Notes: generated by a model from the sequence alone, not told the origin. A DNA stretch of 64,000 bases from Mesoterricola sediminis (GCF_030295425.1 NZ_AP027081.1:1922001-1986000); one strand, 5' to 3'. Counted from the first letter of the stretch, positions 52,543 through 61,154 are shown. Numbers and translations: made by a program.

Positions 52543-52875
52543 ATGAAGACACCCGTATTCCGATTCCAGGAGGAAGTCCTGACGGACGCCCCCCTGGCCC
52601 TGGTCAAGGCGCGCCTGGAGGCGGGGCTGCCCTGCCTCAAGGCCTGCCCGGGGCTCCAGCCGGCCCAGGACTGCGGGGAGGGCCTCGCCCTCCGGTGGCA
52701 GCACCATCTCCTCGGCGCCGTCGAGGAGGGCACCCTGCGGGCCGAGCCCCACCCCATGGGGGCCCACCTGAAGCTCGACGGCCGCCTTCGCGGCTGGACC
52801 GCCTTCCTGGTGGTGGCCTGGACCCGCCTGCGCACGGACCGCCTCCTGGATCGCATCGTCAAGGAGCTGGAATGA
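52543..52875 (+). CDS. Hypothetical protein between metG and exonuclease III
   Basis: A 110-residue soluble protein with no recognised motif. The predicted course is beta-rich at the start (FRFQEEVLTDAPLALVKARL) with two Cys (CLKACPG), and helical at the end (TRLRTDRLLDRIVKELE). The length and pattern could fit a small START/SRPBCC-like fold, but this is a guess. It starts 3 bp after the metG stop and overlaps xth by 4 bp (ATGA), so it is translated with them. Confidence 0.6.
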   Translation: MKTPVFRFQEEVLTDAPLALVKARLEAGLPCLKACPGLQPAQDCGEGLALRWQHHLLGAVEEGTLRAEPHPMGAHLKLDGRLRGWTAFLVVAWTRLRTDRLLDRIVKELE

Positions 52876-53648
52876 AATTCTTCAGCTGGAACGTCAACGG
52901 GTTCCGGGCCGTCCTCAAGAACGGCTTCATGGACTGGCTCGAGAAGGCCGATCCCGACGTCCTCTCCCTCCAGGAGATCCGCGCGGACTGGGAGCAGGTG
53001 GACCTGGGCGTGCGCCGCGAGCTGGAATCGGCCTACGACGTGGCCTGGTTCCCCTCCACCTCCAAGAAGGGCTACGCCGGCAGCGCCACCCTCTCCCGCA
53101 AGGAGCTGGGCTTCACCCACACCCGGGGCCTGGGGATCGAGGCCTACGACCAGGAAGGGCGGATGATCGTCAGCACCCGGGGCGACCTCACCTTCATCGC
53201 CGGGTACTTCCCCAACGCGTCCGCGGGCCTGGCGCGCCTCCCCTTCAAGCGCCGGTTCGCCCAGGACCTGGCCGGCATCCTGCGGGAGCGCCGCGCCCGG
53301 GGCGAGCGCATCATCCTCACCGGCGACATGAATGTCGCCCCCGAGGAGATCGACCTGGCCCGGCCCAAGGACAACCGCGCGAATCCCGGCTTCACCGACG
53401 AGGAGCGGGAGGACTTCCGCCTGTACCTCCAGGCCGGCATGGTGGACGTCCTGCGCCAGCGCAACCCCGGCGTCCCCGGCCTCTACACCTGGTGGACGGC
53501 GCGGGGCGGCGCCCGCGAGAAGAACGTGGGGTGGCGCATCGATCTCTTCCTGGTGGGCGAGGACCTGGTCCCCCAGGTGGAGGACGCGCGGATCCTGGCC
53601 GACGTGCTGGGCTCGGACCACTGCCCCATCAGCCTCAGGCTGGCGTAG
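52872..53648 (+). CDS. Exodeoxyribonuclease III / AP endonuclease
   Basis: A 258-residue member of the Xth/ExoA family that nicks DNA at abasic sites and trims 3' blocks. Motifs: FFSWNVNGFRAVLK (Asn), LSLQEIRA (metal-binding Glu), GYAGSATLSRK, LTGDMNVAPEEIDLARP and the end GWRIDLFLVG with LGSDHCPISLRL (catalytic Asp-His). It looks complete. It converges with the histidine kinase gene, with a 14-bp tail overlap. Confidence 0.93.
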   Translation: MKFFSWNVNGFRAVLKNGFMDWLEKADPDVLSLQEIRADWEQVDLGVRRELESAYDVAWFPSTSKKGYAGSATLSRKELGFTHTRGLGIEAYDQEGRMIVSTRGDLTFIAGYFPNASAGLARLPFKRRFAQDLAGILRERRARGERIILTGDMNVAPEEIDLARPKDNRANPGFTDEEREDFRLYLQAGMVDVLRQRNPGVPGLYTWWTARGGAREKNVGWRIDLFLVGEDLVPQVEDARILADVLGSDHCPISLRLA

Positions 53649-55620
53649 CGGGCCCCGCGTCCAGGGTGTCGCGCACGGCGCCCAGGAGCCGCGCCCGGTC
53701 GAAGGGCTTGGTGATGAGGACCGCGCCGGCCGGGCCCTCGGCTTCGGCGGCCTGGGCGATGTCCGGGTAGCCCGACATGAAGAGCACCCGAATCTCCGGC
53801 CGCAGCGCCGTCACCCGCTCCGCGAGCTCCCGGCCGCACATGCCCGGCATCACCATGTCCGTGAGCAGGAGGTGGACCGGCTCCGGATGGGACCGCAGCG
53901 CCTCCAGGGCGGAGGGGCCGTCCGGGGCCTCCAGCACCTGGTAGCCGGAGGCCACCAGGTGGTGGGCGGTGAGGTGGCGGACCCCCGCGTCGTCCTCCAC
54001 CAGGAGGAGGGTCTCGCTCCCCAGCTCCCGGTCCGCGTTCCGGGGGCTCTCCCGGGGCGCCAGGATGCCCTCCGCCCGGGGCAGCACCACCGTGAAGGTG
54101 GTGCCTTCGCCGGGTCGGCTCGCGACCTCCAGGGAACCGCCGCTCTGCTCGACGATCCCGAGGGCCGTGCTCAGGCCCAGGCCCGTCCCTTTCCCCACGC
54201 CCTTGGTCGTGAAGAAGGGCTCGAAGACCCGGGCCGCCACCTCCGGCGTCATGCCCTCCCCGGTGTCGCTGACGGACAGCTGGATGCTGGCGCCGGCGCA
54301 GGCGGTCCGCAGGGTCAGGACGCCCCCCTTCGGCATGGCGTCCTTGGCGTTGGAAACCAGGTTCATGATGACCTGCTGGAGCTGGCCCGGGTCGGCCTCC
54401 ACCAGGCAGAGGTCCGGATGCAGGTCGAAGGCCAGCCGGATGTCCTCCTTGAGCACGCGCTGGAAGAACATCTCCATGTCGCCGACGAGGGTGTTCAGGT
54501 CCAGGATTTCCGGCGCGAGCACCTGCTTGCGGCTGAAGGCCAGCAGCTGGCGCGTCAGGGAGGCCCCCTTCTGGCCCGCCCGTTGGATGGTCTCCAGGAG
54601 CCCCCGGATGGGATGGTCGGCCTCCACCTTCTCCAGGGCCATCTCCGAATAGCCCGAGATCACCTGGAGGAGGTTGTTGAAGTCGTGGGCGACGCCGCCG
54701 GCGAGGGTGCCGATGGCCTCCATCTTCTGGACGTGCCGCAGCTTCTCCTCGCTGCGCCGCAGGGCCTCCTCGGCCCGGTCCCGGTCCAGGATCCGCGCGG
54801 TGAGCTCCTCGTTGGCGCGGACGAGGTCCTTGGTGCGCTCCTGGACCCGCTGCTCCAGCTCGTCGTTGAGGCGCTGGAGGTGCAGGGAGGTCACCCGGAG
54901 GGCCTCCTGGGCCCGCCGCTCCGATTCCCGGAGGCGGAGGGTCAGGATGCCCCGGGCCAGCCCTTCGGCCAGCTCGTCCAGCACCCGCACGTGGGCCTCC
55001 CCGAAGGCGTCCGGCTCGGAGGCGTACACGGCCAGGACACCGAAGGCCTCGCGCCCGTCCATGAGGGGGAGGCCGACGGAGGACCCGAGGTCCCGGAACT
55101 TGGCCTCCTTGCGCCAGGGGCCGAAGGTGGGGTCCGCGGCCAGGTCGTTGAAGAGGCTTGGCTTGCCCGTGCGGATGGCCTGGCCCGCGGGCCCCTGGCC
55201 CCGGGGGTCCTCACCCCAGGTGACGACGAGGGTCCGCATGTAGGCCGAGGCGACCCCGGCCCAGGCGACCGGGTCGATGCGGCGCGCGGCCCCCTGGCTC
55301 CGGAACCCGACCCAGGCCAGGTTGCAGCCGCAGTCCTCCACCACGATGCGGCACACCTCGTCCAGGTAATCCGCCTCGCTGGTGGCGCGGGCCATGGCTT
55401 GGCTCGCGCGGCTGAGGGCCTGGACCATGCGGCTGAGCTTTTGAAGGCCCTTCTCCCGCGCCCGCCGTTCCGATTGCTCCCGGAAGCGCTGGACCGTGCC
55501 TTTGAGGTGCCCCTTGGCTTCCCCATGGCCCCGGGCGGCGCTCGTTGGCTCGTCAGCCGACTCGGATGCGCCTGTTTTTCCCCTGTCGATCTGCGTGTCT
55601 GCTTGACTTCGACTGGCCAT
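53635..55620 (-). CDS. Hybrid sensor histidine kinase: GAF, HisKA, HATPase, receiver
   Basis: A 661-residue cytosolic kinase without membrane helix. A GAF domain occupies about residues 78-225, with GSSVGLPLMDGREAFGVL. A coiled coil spans 230-300. HisKA carries phospho-acceptor His312 in GGVAHDFNNLLQ. The HATPase_c domain has an N box IMNLVSNAKDAM, then SDTGEGM and GKGTGLGL. The C-terminal receiver domain (from about 535) has Asp588 in LLLTDMVMPGM. This is a signalling protein sensing a cytosolic ligand or redox cue. No cognate output regulator is adjacent. ATG 55620 follows the small ORF at 55659. Confidence 0.88.
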   Translation of the reverse strand: MASRSQADTQIDRGKTGASESADEPTSAARGHGEAKGHLKGTVQRFREQSERRAREKGLQKLSRMVQALSRASQAMARATSEADYLDEVCRIVVEDCGCNLAWVGFRSQGAARRIDPVAWAGVASAYMRTLVVTWGEDPRGQGPAGQAIRTGKPSLFNDLAADPTFGPWRKEAKFRDLGSSVGLPLMDGREAFGVLAVYASEPDAFGEAHVRVLDELAEGLARGILTLRLRESERRAQEALRVTSLHLQRLNDELEQRVQERTKDLVRANEELTARILDRDRAEEALRRSEEKLRHVQKMEAIGTLAGGVAHDFNNLLQVISGYSEMALEKVEADHPIRGLLETIQRAGQKGASLTRQLLAFSRKQVLAPEILDLNTLVGDMEMFFQRVLKEDIRLAFDLHPDLCLVEADPGQLQQVIMNLVSNAKDAMPKGGVLTLRTACAGASIQLSVSDTGEGMTPEVAARVFEPFFTTKGVGKGTGLGLSTALGIVEQSGGSLEVASRPGEGTTFTVVLPRAEGILAPRESPRNADRELGSETLLLVEDDAGVRHLTAHHLVASGYQVLEAPDGPSALEALRSHPEPVHLLLTDMVMPGMCGRELAERVTALRPEIRVLFMSGYPDIAQAAEAEGPAGAVLITKPFDRARLLGAVRDTLDAGPATPA

Positions 55621-55658
55621 GGATCCTGCCTGGGGCCTCCTCCGGCCCCAAGGCTCCG

Positions 55659-55886
55659 TCACCCGCGGCGGGGTGTCCAGTCTTTTTCTCGACCGGGGCC
55701 GGCCGGTCCCAGGGGAACGGTCCGCCGAATGCCCGCCGGCAGGGCCTCGCCCGGCGGCCGCGGCTCCCCGAGCCGGACCGGGATCATGCGCGCCAGGCGC
55801 TTCAGGCGTGGGCCGTACAGTTCTTCCTCGGCATAGAGCACCAGGTTGGGTGCCAACACGAACGGCGACGGCCGGGGAGGGAGCAT
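55659..55886 (-). CDS. Possible small protein upstream of the hybrid kinase
   Basis: A 75-residue ORF preceded by GGAGGT four bases before its ATG. The sequence has VLYAEEELYGPRLKRLARMI followed by a Pro/Gly-rich tail. It lies 38 bp upstream of the kinase in the same direction and may be a leader gene. Coding bias is modest and no family is recognised. It could be spurious. Confidence 0.35.
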   Translation of the reverse strand: MLPPRPSPFVLAPNLVLYAEEELYGPRLKRLARMIPVRLGEPRPPGEALPAGIRRTVPLGPAGPGREKDWTPRRG

Positions 55887-56016
55887 CCATACCTCCGGAA
55901 ACGGGACACAGGGCGATTGAAGGGCACTCCTCCCATGCGCCGAACGATCCGCCGGTTCCTATGAAAATGGCAAGAAAACCTGGGATCCATGGTTTTTCCA
56001 TGGGCCTGCTATGAAT

Positions 56017-56043
56017 CAAAAGGGCGGCCCCGAAGGGCCGCCC
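56017..56043 (-). terminator. Intrinsic terminator of the small gene at 56067
   Basis: On the minus strand a perfect 9-bp stem GGGCGGCCC/GGGCCGCCC with a TTCG loop is followed by four T. Confidence 0.85.
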
Positions 56044-56066
56044 GGCATGTTCGAAGGGTGGGAAGC

Positions 56067-56258
56067 TCAGGAGGCCTGGTCGACCTTCCAGCGGGCCAGG
56101 GGCCGGTTCGCCAGGTCCCAGACCTGGAGGCCCCAGGGAAGGCGGCGGACCCCCAGCCGGCGCCGGATCTCGGCCCGGGCCAGGTCTTCGCTCTCGGCCT
56201 GGATGGGCCCGTATTCCATGAAGTAACCGGGAAGCTTGTATCCAAAGGACTTGGCCAT
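56067..56258 (-). CDS. Small protein of unknown function with own terminator
   Basis: A 63-residue protein with a strong GGAGGT ribosome site 5 bp before ATG 56258 and a dedicated terminator. The chain starts MAKSFGYKLPGYFMEYGPIQ, has a basic amphipathic helix (LARAEIRRRLG) and a Trp-containing end (GLQVWDLANRPLARWKVD). It is monocistronic. I do not recognise it. The start-stop-terminator set argues that it is a real gene. Confidence 0.7.
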   Translation of the reverse strand: MAKSFGYKLPGYFMEYGPIQAESEDLARAEIRRRLGVRRLPWGLQVWDLANRPLARWKVDQAS

Positions 56259-56429
56259 CGAACACCTCCGCTCAAGTTCCAGCTCTGGAACCTTCGATGC
56301 ACCAATTTCGCTTTTTGTGCGTCTTTCGTCAAGGGGTGGAGTCGAAAATTTCGAAAAAACGGAACGGATTTTCGGGAGAAGTGGAAAAACCAGAACGGAA
56401 GCTCGGGGTCTCCAACCCGGGAGGGTGGC

Positions 56430-56588
56430 ATCAAATCTGGCAAGGGGGTGCCGGATCTGGACCAACCTGCGGGGAACCGCCTGGTTCTTGTCGCGTTCCC
56501 GAGTGAGAGGTCCAGGGGGTGGAATCGAATCCGGATCTGGGATGGACGACTGGACCAGGGTGCGGGAGACGAGGGAGAAATTCGGGAC
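56430..56588 (+). repeat. ~160-bp direct repeat, copy 1 (upstream of the TPR gene)
   Basis: Begins ATCAAATCTGGCAAGGGGGTG and ends GACGAGGGAGAAATTCGGGA. An imperfect copy lies at 58074-58230 in the same orientation, sharing GGAATCGAATCCGG and CTGGACCAGGG. Each copy precedes a different gene, so it may carry a promoter or regulatory leader, or mark duplication junctions. Confidence 0.75.
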
Positions 56589-56726
56589 AGGTTTCACGGA
56601 CCCGGCAGGAACTCGAATGATTGGTTCGAGATGGGGTAGGGGAAATGGGCCATGTCGGGAAAGCTGGCCGTGGCCCTGGAGGACCGGTAGGCTAGAACCC
56701 CTCCATCTGCCATCAAAGGGTTCCTC

Positions 56727-57410
56727 ATGTTCGTAAGGCCTGCCTTGGTTGCTTACCTGCTATGCATCGGCGCCCCATCGCTCTTCGGCCAGTCCTATGG
56801 ATCCTACGATCTGGTTCCCCTGGTCAGTAGAACCGGAGGCGGGCCTGACACGGATCCGAGCGCGAAGCTGAAGCTACTCGATCAGGTTCTGGATGACCTG
56901 GCCCGGCACGCCATCGATTACCCCGTTCATTTTGAAGAGGGAGGAGCCAAGGACCGAGCCGCTAAGGATGTCGTCAAGCTCTCGGCCTGGCTGGACACCC
57001 TCATCGACGTACCGAATCCCCCGGTCTACTTCATGAAGAGGGCCGCCATGGTGGGATCCATTGGGCACAACTTGGATATCCCGGGGATGGCCCAGAAGGC
57101 GGATGCGATTTTCCAGAAGTGGTTGTCGATGAGGCCAGATGATCCGGCAGGGAATCAGATGTACGGGGCCTTCTTGGGTGGGGTGGGAAAAGCGAAGGAA
57201 GCCATTCCCTTCCTGGAAAAGGCCTTAGCCCTGGGCGTTCCGCAGGCACCTTACTCCTTGGGGATTGCCTACCTGCACGTGGGAGACAAGGAGAAAGCCA
57301 CCAAGAACCTCAAGGCCTACCTCGACAAGAACCCCGACGACAAGAAGACCAGGGATCTTTATGATGCGATCGCTTCTGGCCGGGTCAGGATTCGTACGGT
57401 GACCAAGTGA
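56727..57410 (+). CDS. Secreted TPR protein
   Basis: A 227-residue protein with a signal peptide (residues 1-22, ending LFGQS). The C-terminal half holds about three TPR units (AGNQMYGAFLGGVGKAKEAI, APYSLGIAYLHVGDKEKATK). The N-terminal half is helical and unassigned. GC content is lower than in neighbouring core genes. It probably acts in the periplasm as a binding protein. A decayed copy of its 3' part lies at 58733-58838. Confidence 0.75.
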   Translation: MFVRPALVAYLLCIGAPSLFGQSYGSYDLVPLVSRTGGGPDTDPSAKLKLLDQVLDDLARHAIDYPVHFEEGGAKDRAAKDVVKLSAWLDTLIDVPNPPVYFMKRAAMVGSIGHNLDIPGMAQKADAIFQKWLSMRPDDPAGNQMYGAFLGGVGKAKEAIPFLEKALALGVPQAPYSLGIAYLHVGDKEKATKNLKAYLDKNPDDKKTRDLYDAIASGRVRIRTVTK

Positions 57411-57552
57411 AGATCCTGCCGGTTCCGGGGGGTGGCGCAAGGTGCGAATGGAGAGGGAGGAAATCCTCGGATGGAGGAAGCCTTCCTGGACAACAGCGGC
57501 AAGTGGGTTCCGACGTTGTCAGAGAAGGTGCTACAGGAGAAGCCTGCCATGA

Positions 57553-57729
57553 ACCAGGCCCGGCCACGGGAATTGGATTGGGGATGGAGAACATCATCAA
57601 AATGGTTTTCTCACCTATCATGTGATCTGTTACCTGAAGCTCCTGCAAGGAATCCGGGTCATCCGCTTGCGCAAGGCGAATGAACGTGAAAGGAGGGTGT
57701 ATGACCAAGCGCAAGCCCCTCACCCATGA
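57553..57729 (+). pseudogene. Remnant of a BrnT-type toxin gene
   Basis: After a stop at 57550-57552 the frame stays open to TGA 57727-57729. Its end (GIRVIRLRKANERERRVYD) matches the C-terminal signature of BrnT RNase toxins, in which a basic ARKA..RE helix ends the chain. The N-terminal half expected for BrnT (FEWD..K..N..KH) is absent in all frames upstream. It overlaps the brnA start by 29 bp, the normal brnT-brnA arrangement. The toxin is therefore broken. Confidence 0.6.
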
Positions 57730-57985
57730 GGAGGGGGACGTTCGGGAAATCACTGCCGAGGACCTGAAACACTTCAAGCCGTTCAAGGACCTTCCACTGG
57801 AAATGCAGGAGACCTTGAAGTCGGTACGACGTCCGCGCGGCCCCCAGGTGGAGCCGACCAAAAAGCGGATCACGATCCGGCTGTCCCAGGAGGTCCTGGA
57901 CCATTTCCGAAGCGGTGGGAAAGGGTGGCAGACCCGGTTGGACCAGGTACTGCTGGACGTGGTGCACGGGAAGAAGCCCGCTTAG
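57701..57985 (+). CDS. brnA: BrnA-type antitoxin
   Basis: A 94-residue protein with AAAGGAGG 5 bp before ATG 57701. The C-terminal half has the BrnA ribbon-helix-helix: KKRITIRLSQEVLDHFRSGG followed by KGWQTRLDQVLLDVV. BrnA dimers bind their own promoter and neutralise BrnT. The N-terminal half contains the linker that clasps the toxin. Only a fragment of the toxin gene remains upstream, so this antitoxin is orphaned and might act only as a DNA-binding protein. Confidence 0.8.
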   Translation: MTKRKPLTHEEGDVREITAEDLKHFKPFKDLPLEMQETLKSVRRPRGPQVEPTKKRITIRLSQEVLDHFRSGGKGWQTRLDQVLLDVVHGKKPA

Positions 57986-57989
57986 CCTG

Positions 57990-58049
57990 AGGCCCAGGAA
58001 TGGGTGGAGACCAACCTGCCGAGCGCGGTTCGGTCTATCGGTGAACCGA
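57990..58049 (+). pseudogene. Duplicated tail of a UPF0158-type gene
   Basis: This short piece matches the end of the intact UPF0158 gene (58650-58713): GAATGGGTGGAGACCAACCT versus CAATGGGTGGAGGACAACCT, continuing to the stop region. It would encode ..EWVETNLPSAV. It is followed by copy 2 of the 160-bp repeat. Confidence 0.6.
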
Positions 58050-58073
58050 TGTCATTCCCGGTCCCATGGATGA

Positions 58074-58230
58074 GATCAAATCAGGCAAAGGGGTGCAGCT
58101 CAGGACCCAACTGCGGGTACGTCCTGATTCGTGTCGAGTTCCCATGCGGGCGAGCAGGGGGCGGAATCGAATCCGGCATGAGATTCTTCAGCTGGACCAG
58201 GGAACGTGGGACGAGGGAGAATTCGGGAGA
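58074..58230 (+). repeat. ~160-bp direct repeat, copy 2 (upstream of the UPF0158 gene)
   Basis: Second copy of the repeat at 56430-56588. It ends about 20 bp before the start of the gene at 58250, whereas copy 1 ends about 140 bp before the TPR gene. Confidence 0.75.
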
Positions 58231-58249
58231 CGATCCAAGGAGCAGGTCC

Positions 58250-58705
58250 ATGTCTGAATCCGCTCGGGCGTTTGCTCACCTGACCATCAGCGCCCAGGAC
58301 CTCATGGCGGCGCTTGAGGCCAATCCCATGCAGGAGTACTGGCTCGCGGACCTGGAAACCGGCGAACTCATCCGCCGTCCGGAGGACGAGGGTTTCCTGG
58401 ATGAGGATGAAGATCCGGAGGCCTACGATGATCCGGACCGATACATGACGGTGGAACCCATGGGTTCACCTGAATGCTTCCAGGTCATGGCCTCCTACGT
58501 GGAAAGTCTGCCGGATGGAGAGGCCGCCCGAAGCCTGGATCGGTCCCTTCGCATGCGCCGCCCCTTCCGTGCCTTCAAGGACACCCTCCTGGACTTTCCC
58601 GAGGAGCGGCAGAAGTGGTTCAAGTTCCACGATGCCGTCATGCTGGGATGGGCTCAGCAATGGGTGGAGGACAACCTGCCCGGTGCGGTTCTGGTCTTCC
58701 CCTGA
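58250..58705 (+). CDS. UPF0158-family protein
   Basis: A 151-residue soluble, acidic protein. It has the UPF0158 pattern: LMAALEANPMQEYWLADLET near the N terminus, a DEDEDPEAYDDPDRYM acidic stretch, and a C-terminal helical part with FPEERQKWFKFHDAVM and WAQQWVEDNLPGA. The function of the family is unknown to me. ATG 58250 has AAGGAG upstream; the frame extends to 58004 only through the repeat. A duplicated piece of its tail lies at 57990. Confidence 0.75.
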   Translation: MSESARAFAHLTISAQDLMAALEANPMQEYWLADLETGELIRRPEDEGFLDEDEDPEAYDDPDRYMTVEPMGSPECFQVMASYVESLPDGEAARSLDRSLRMRRPFRAFKDTLLDFPEERQKWFKFHDAVMLGWAQQWVEDNLPGAVLVFP

Positions 58706-58732
58706 ACCGGACGGTTCGCGTTCCCGCTTCTT

Positions 58733-58838
58733 GTTCCGCAGGCGCCTTGCGCTTTGGGGATGGCCTGCTTCCACCTGGGAGACAAGGCGAAGGCGACGAA
58801 GCGCCCCAAGGCCGACCACGACAAGCATCGTGACGACA
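58733..58838 (+). pseudogene. Decayed copy of the TPR gene 3' part
   Basis: Matches 57237-57345 in the secreted TPR gene: GTTCCGCAGGC, CTTGGGGATTGCCTACCTGC versus CTTTGGGGATGGCCTGCTTC, then GTGGGAGACAAGG. It would encode LGMACFHLGDKAKATK. The region is mutated and lacks start and end. Confidence 0.65.
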
Positions 58839-58921
58839 GGTGGCCCTGTCCAAGGCGGTCCGGGCCCCGCGGTCCTGAAACCCCCTCGCCGGGAGGCGGG
58901 GCGGGGTGTTCAATGGGGGGC

Positions 58922-59659
58922 ATGCGCGAAGCCTCCGCCCCCTGGTCCCTCCTCGCCTCCCATTGGGAGGACCTGTTCCCGCTCCGCCCGGCCCGGGTGG
59001 AGATGGCCCTCCGGCTGGCGCCGGAGGGAACCCGCTGTCTGGACGCGGGGTGCGCCACGGGCAGCCTGTGCCGGGCCCTGGCGGCCCGGGGCCGCGAGGC
59101 CCACGGCCTGGACCTGGAGCCGGCCTTCCTGGAGGCGGGCCGGGCCCGGGCCGCGGCGGAGGGGACGCCCGTGGTCTGGCACGAGGCCGGGCTGCTGGAC
59201 CTGGCCCGGGCGGCGGGAGACCTGCGCTTCCGCCTCGTGACCTGCCTGGGGCAGACGCTGCCCCACCTCCTGGAGGACGCGGCGTGGCTGGACTTCTTCC
59301 GGCAGGCGCGGTCCGTGCTGGAGCCCGGGGGGACCCTCGCGGTCCAGGTGGTCAGCGACGCGGGGTTGGCCGTGGGGGCCGGGCGGGACCTGCCGCCGCT
59401 CCGGTGCGGGGGCGGGATCCTCGCGCGCCGCAGGACCCGGGTCTCGGAGACGGAGGCGGCCTTCGAGACGGTGTTCACCGCCGACGACGGCCGGGAGGCC
59501 CGGGGCAGGGTGCGCCACCGGGTGATGGACCCCGCCGGGGCCGCGGCCCTCCTGCGGGAGGCGGGCCTGGCCCCGGGCGGGCCCTGGGCGGACGAGTCGG
59601 GAGCGCCGTTCACGGCGGCGTCGGCGGGCTGGATCCTGGCGGGGGTCCGGGAGGCCTGA
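58922..59659 (+). CDS. Class I SAM-dependent methyltransferase
   Basis: A 245-residue soluble enzyme. The SAM-binding motif I is CLDAGCATGSLCRALAARG; motif II/acidic loop AHGLDLEPAF; motif IV LVTCLGQTLPHL; and a post-I strand LEPGGTLAVQVV. Substrate unknown. ATG 58922 (or 58913) follows a G-rich stretch; the frame upstream belongs to the decayed TPR copy. Its stop abuts the stop of the convergent M20 peptidase gene. Confidence 0.85.
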   Translation: MREASAPWSLLASHWEDLFPLRPARVEMALRLAPEGTRCLDAGCATGSLCRALAARGREAHGLDLEPAFLEAGRARAAAEGTPVVWHEAGLLDLARAAGDLRFRLVTCLGQTLPHLLEDAAWLDFFRQARSVLEPGGTLAVQVVSDAGLAVGAGRDLPPLRCGGGILARRRTRVSETEAAFETVFTADDGREARGRVRHRVMDPAGAAALLREAGLAPGGPWADESGAPFTAASAGWILAGVREA

Positions 59660-60766
59660 TCAGGCGGAGCGGCGGAAGATCTCCACGATCATGGCCACGG
59701 CGCGCTCCATGTCCTCCACGTGGATGTGCTCCTCGGTGGAGTGCTCCTGGCGGGCGCCGATGCCGACCACGGCCATCTCGATGCCGTGGTTGTTGTAGAT
59801 GGAGGCGTCGGTGAAGCCGCACATGTGACCGGCGGAAGCCTCGATGCCCTGGACGGACAGGGCGGCCTGGGCGGTCTTGACGGTCCAGGCGGTCTCGGGA
59901 TCGATGCTGCTGGCCTTGCAGAGGTTGTTGACGGCGATCTCGGCGCGGGCGCCGGCGCCCTCCACCTCGCGCCGGATGATGGCGACCATCTCGTCGGCCA
60001 GGGCCTGGCCCTTGGCGTGGTCGAGGCTCCGGCATTCGGCCAGGAAGGTGCAGGCGTCGGGCACGCCGTTCCGGATCAGGCCGCCGCTGATCACGCCGAC
60101 GTTGGACGTGGTCTCGGCGTCGAGCCGCCCCAGGGGCAGGGCGGCGACGGCGCGGGAGGCGGCGACGATGGCGTTGATGCCCTTCTCCGGCTCCATACCG
60201 GCGTGGGCGGCCTTGCCCTGCACGGTCACGTCGATGGCGAAGTAGGAAGGCCCGCCCGTGATGATGGTGTCGAGGGTGTCGTTGTCGAGGAGGAAGCCGC
60301 GGCGCGCGGTGATGCGGGAATAGTCGAGGTTCTTGACGCCCAGGAGGCCGACCTCCTCCTGGCGGCTGATGGCGATCTCGAGGGGGGGATGCACGGGCGC
60401 GACCCGGATCGCCTCGAGCATCTCGGCGATGCCGGCCTTGTCGTCGGCGCCCAGGATCGTGTCGCCGCCGCTCCGGACGACGCCGTCGAGCAGGACGGGG
60501 CGGATGCCCTTCCCGGGCCTGACGGTGTCCCCGTGGCAGGAGAGGAGGATCGGTTCGGCGGTGCTGCCCTTGGCGGGGACGGTCGCGATCAGGTTCCCGT
60601 ACTCGTCCAGGCCGGCCTCGGCGCCCAGATCGCGCAGGACGGGAAGCAGCCACTGCATGAAGGCGGCCTCATCGCCGCTCTCGCTGTCGATGCGGACCAT
60701 GTCCATGAACTGGGAAACCATGCGGTCTGTATCCATCTCCGCGCCGAACCGCGCCTGCTGGGCCAT
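59660..60766 (-). CDS. M20-family peptidase (peptidase T-like)
   Basis: A 368-residue cytosolic dizinc aminopeptidase. Metal site residues: His-Asp in LLSCHGDTVRPG, Asp in ILGADDKAGIAEML, Glu-Glu in ISRQEEVGLLG, Asp in LLDNDTLDTI. The lid/dimer domain has AAHAGMEPEKGINAI. This is the tripeptidase/PepT-like branch. GGAGGT lies 5 bp before ATG 60766. It ends next to the methyltransferase stop. Confidence 0.88.
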   Translation of the reverse strand: MAQQARFGAEMDTDRMVSQFMDMVRIDSESGDEAAFMQWLLPVLRDLGAEAGLDEYGNLIATVPAKGSTAEPILLSCHGDTVRPGKGIRPVLLDGVVRSGGDTILGADDKAGIAEMLEAIRVAPVHPPLEIAISRQEEVGLLGVKNLDYSRITARRGFLLDNDTLDTIITGGPSYFAIDVTVQGKAAHAGMEPEKGINAIVAASRAVAALPLGRLDAETTSNVGVISGGLIRNGVPDACTFLAECRSLDHAKGQALADEMVAIIRREVEGAGARAEIAVNNLCKASSIDPETAWTVKTAQAALSVQGIEASAGHMCGFTDASIYNNHGIEMAVVGIGARQEHSTEEHIHVEDMERAVAMIVEIFRRSA

Positions 60767-60824
60767 GGGGCACCTCCGTGATCATCAGGGAAGATCTGAT
60801 GATACCCCATGCGGCCACCGGGCA

Positions 60825-61145
60825 TCAGGCGCCGGAGTCCCTGCCGGCGAGATGGGACGTCTGGGCCCGCTCGATGAGCTCCTTGATGCGCAGGGCGTCC
60901 TGCTTGCGGTGGCCGTGGCTCGTCAGGGGATCGGTCCCGCCGGTGGATTCGACGAGGATGTCGGACCAGAGGAGGCCGGTGTCGATGCGCACGCTGGCCA
61001 CGCGCAGGAGATGGATGGTCATCTCGTTGCGGGTGAGCCAGGACCGCTTGCGCCGGGTGACCGCGGTGTCCGTGATCTCGATCTCGGTGGGAAAGAGATG
61101 GTTGCCCTTGGTCCATCGGCTGGCCTTGAACACTTCGGCGGTCAT
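60825..61145 (-). CDS. Small PH-domain-like protein
   Basis: A 106-residue protein whose first 80 residues read like a bacterial PH domain (FPTEIEITDTAVTRRKRSWL, then EMTIHLLRVASVRIDTGLLW) with a helical end (QDALRIKELIERAQ). No membrane helix. It starts 9 bp after the tag stop behind GAGGAGGG, so it is co-transcribed with tag. Function unknown. Confidence 0.65.
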   Translation of the reverse strand: MTAEVFKASRWTKGNHLFPTEIEITDTAVTRRKRSWLTRNEMTIHLLRVASVRIDTGLLWSDILVESTGGTDPLTSHGHRKQDALRIKELIERAQTSHLAGRDSGA

Positions 61146-61154
61146 GCGCCCTCC

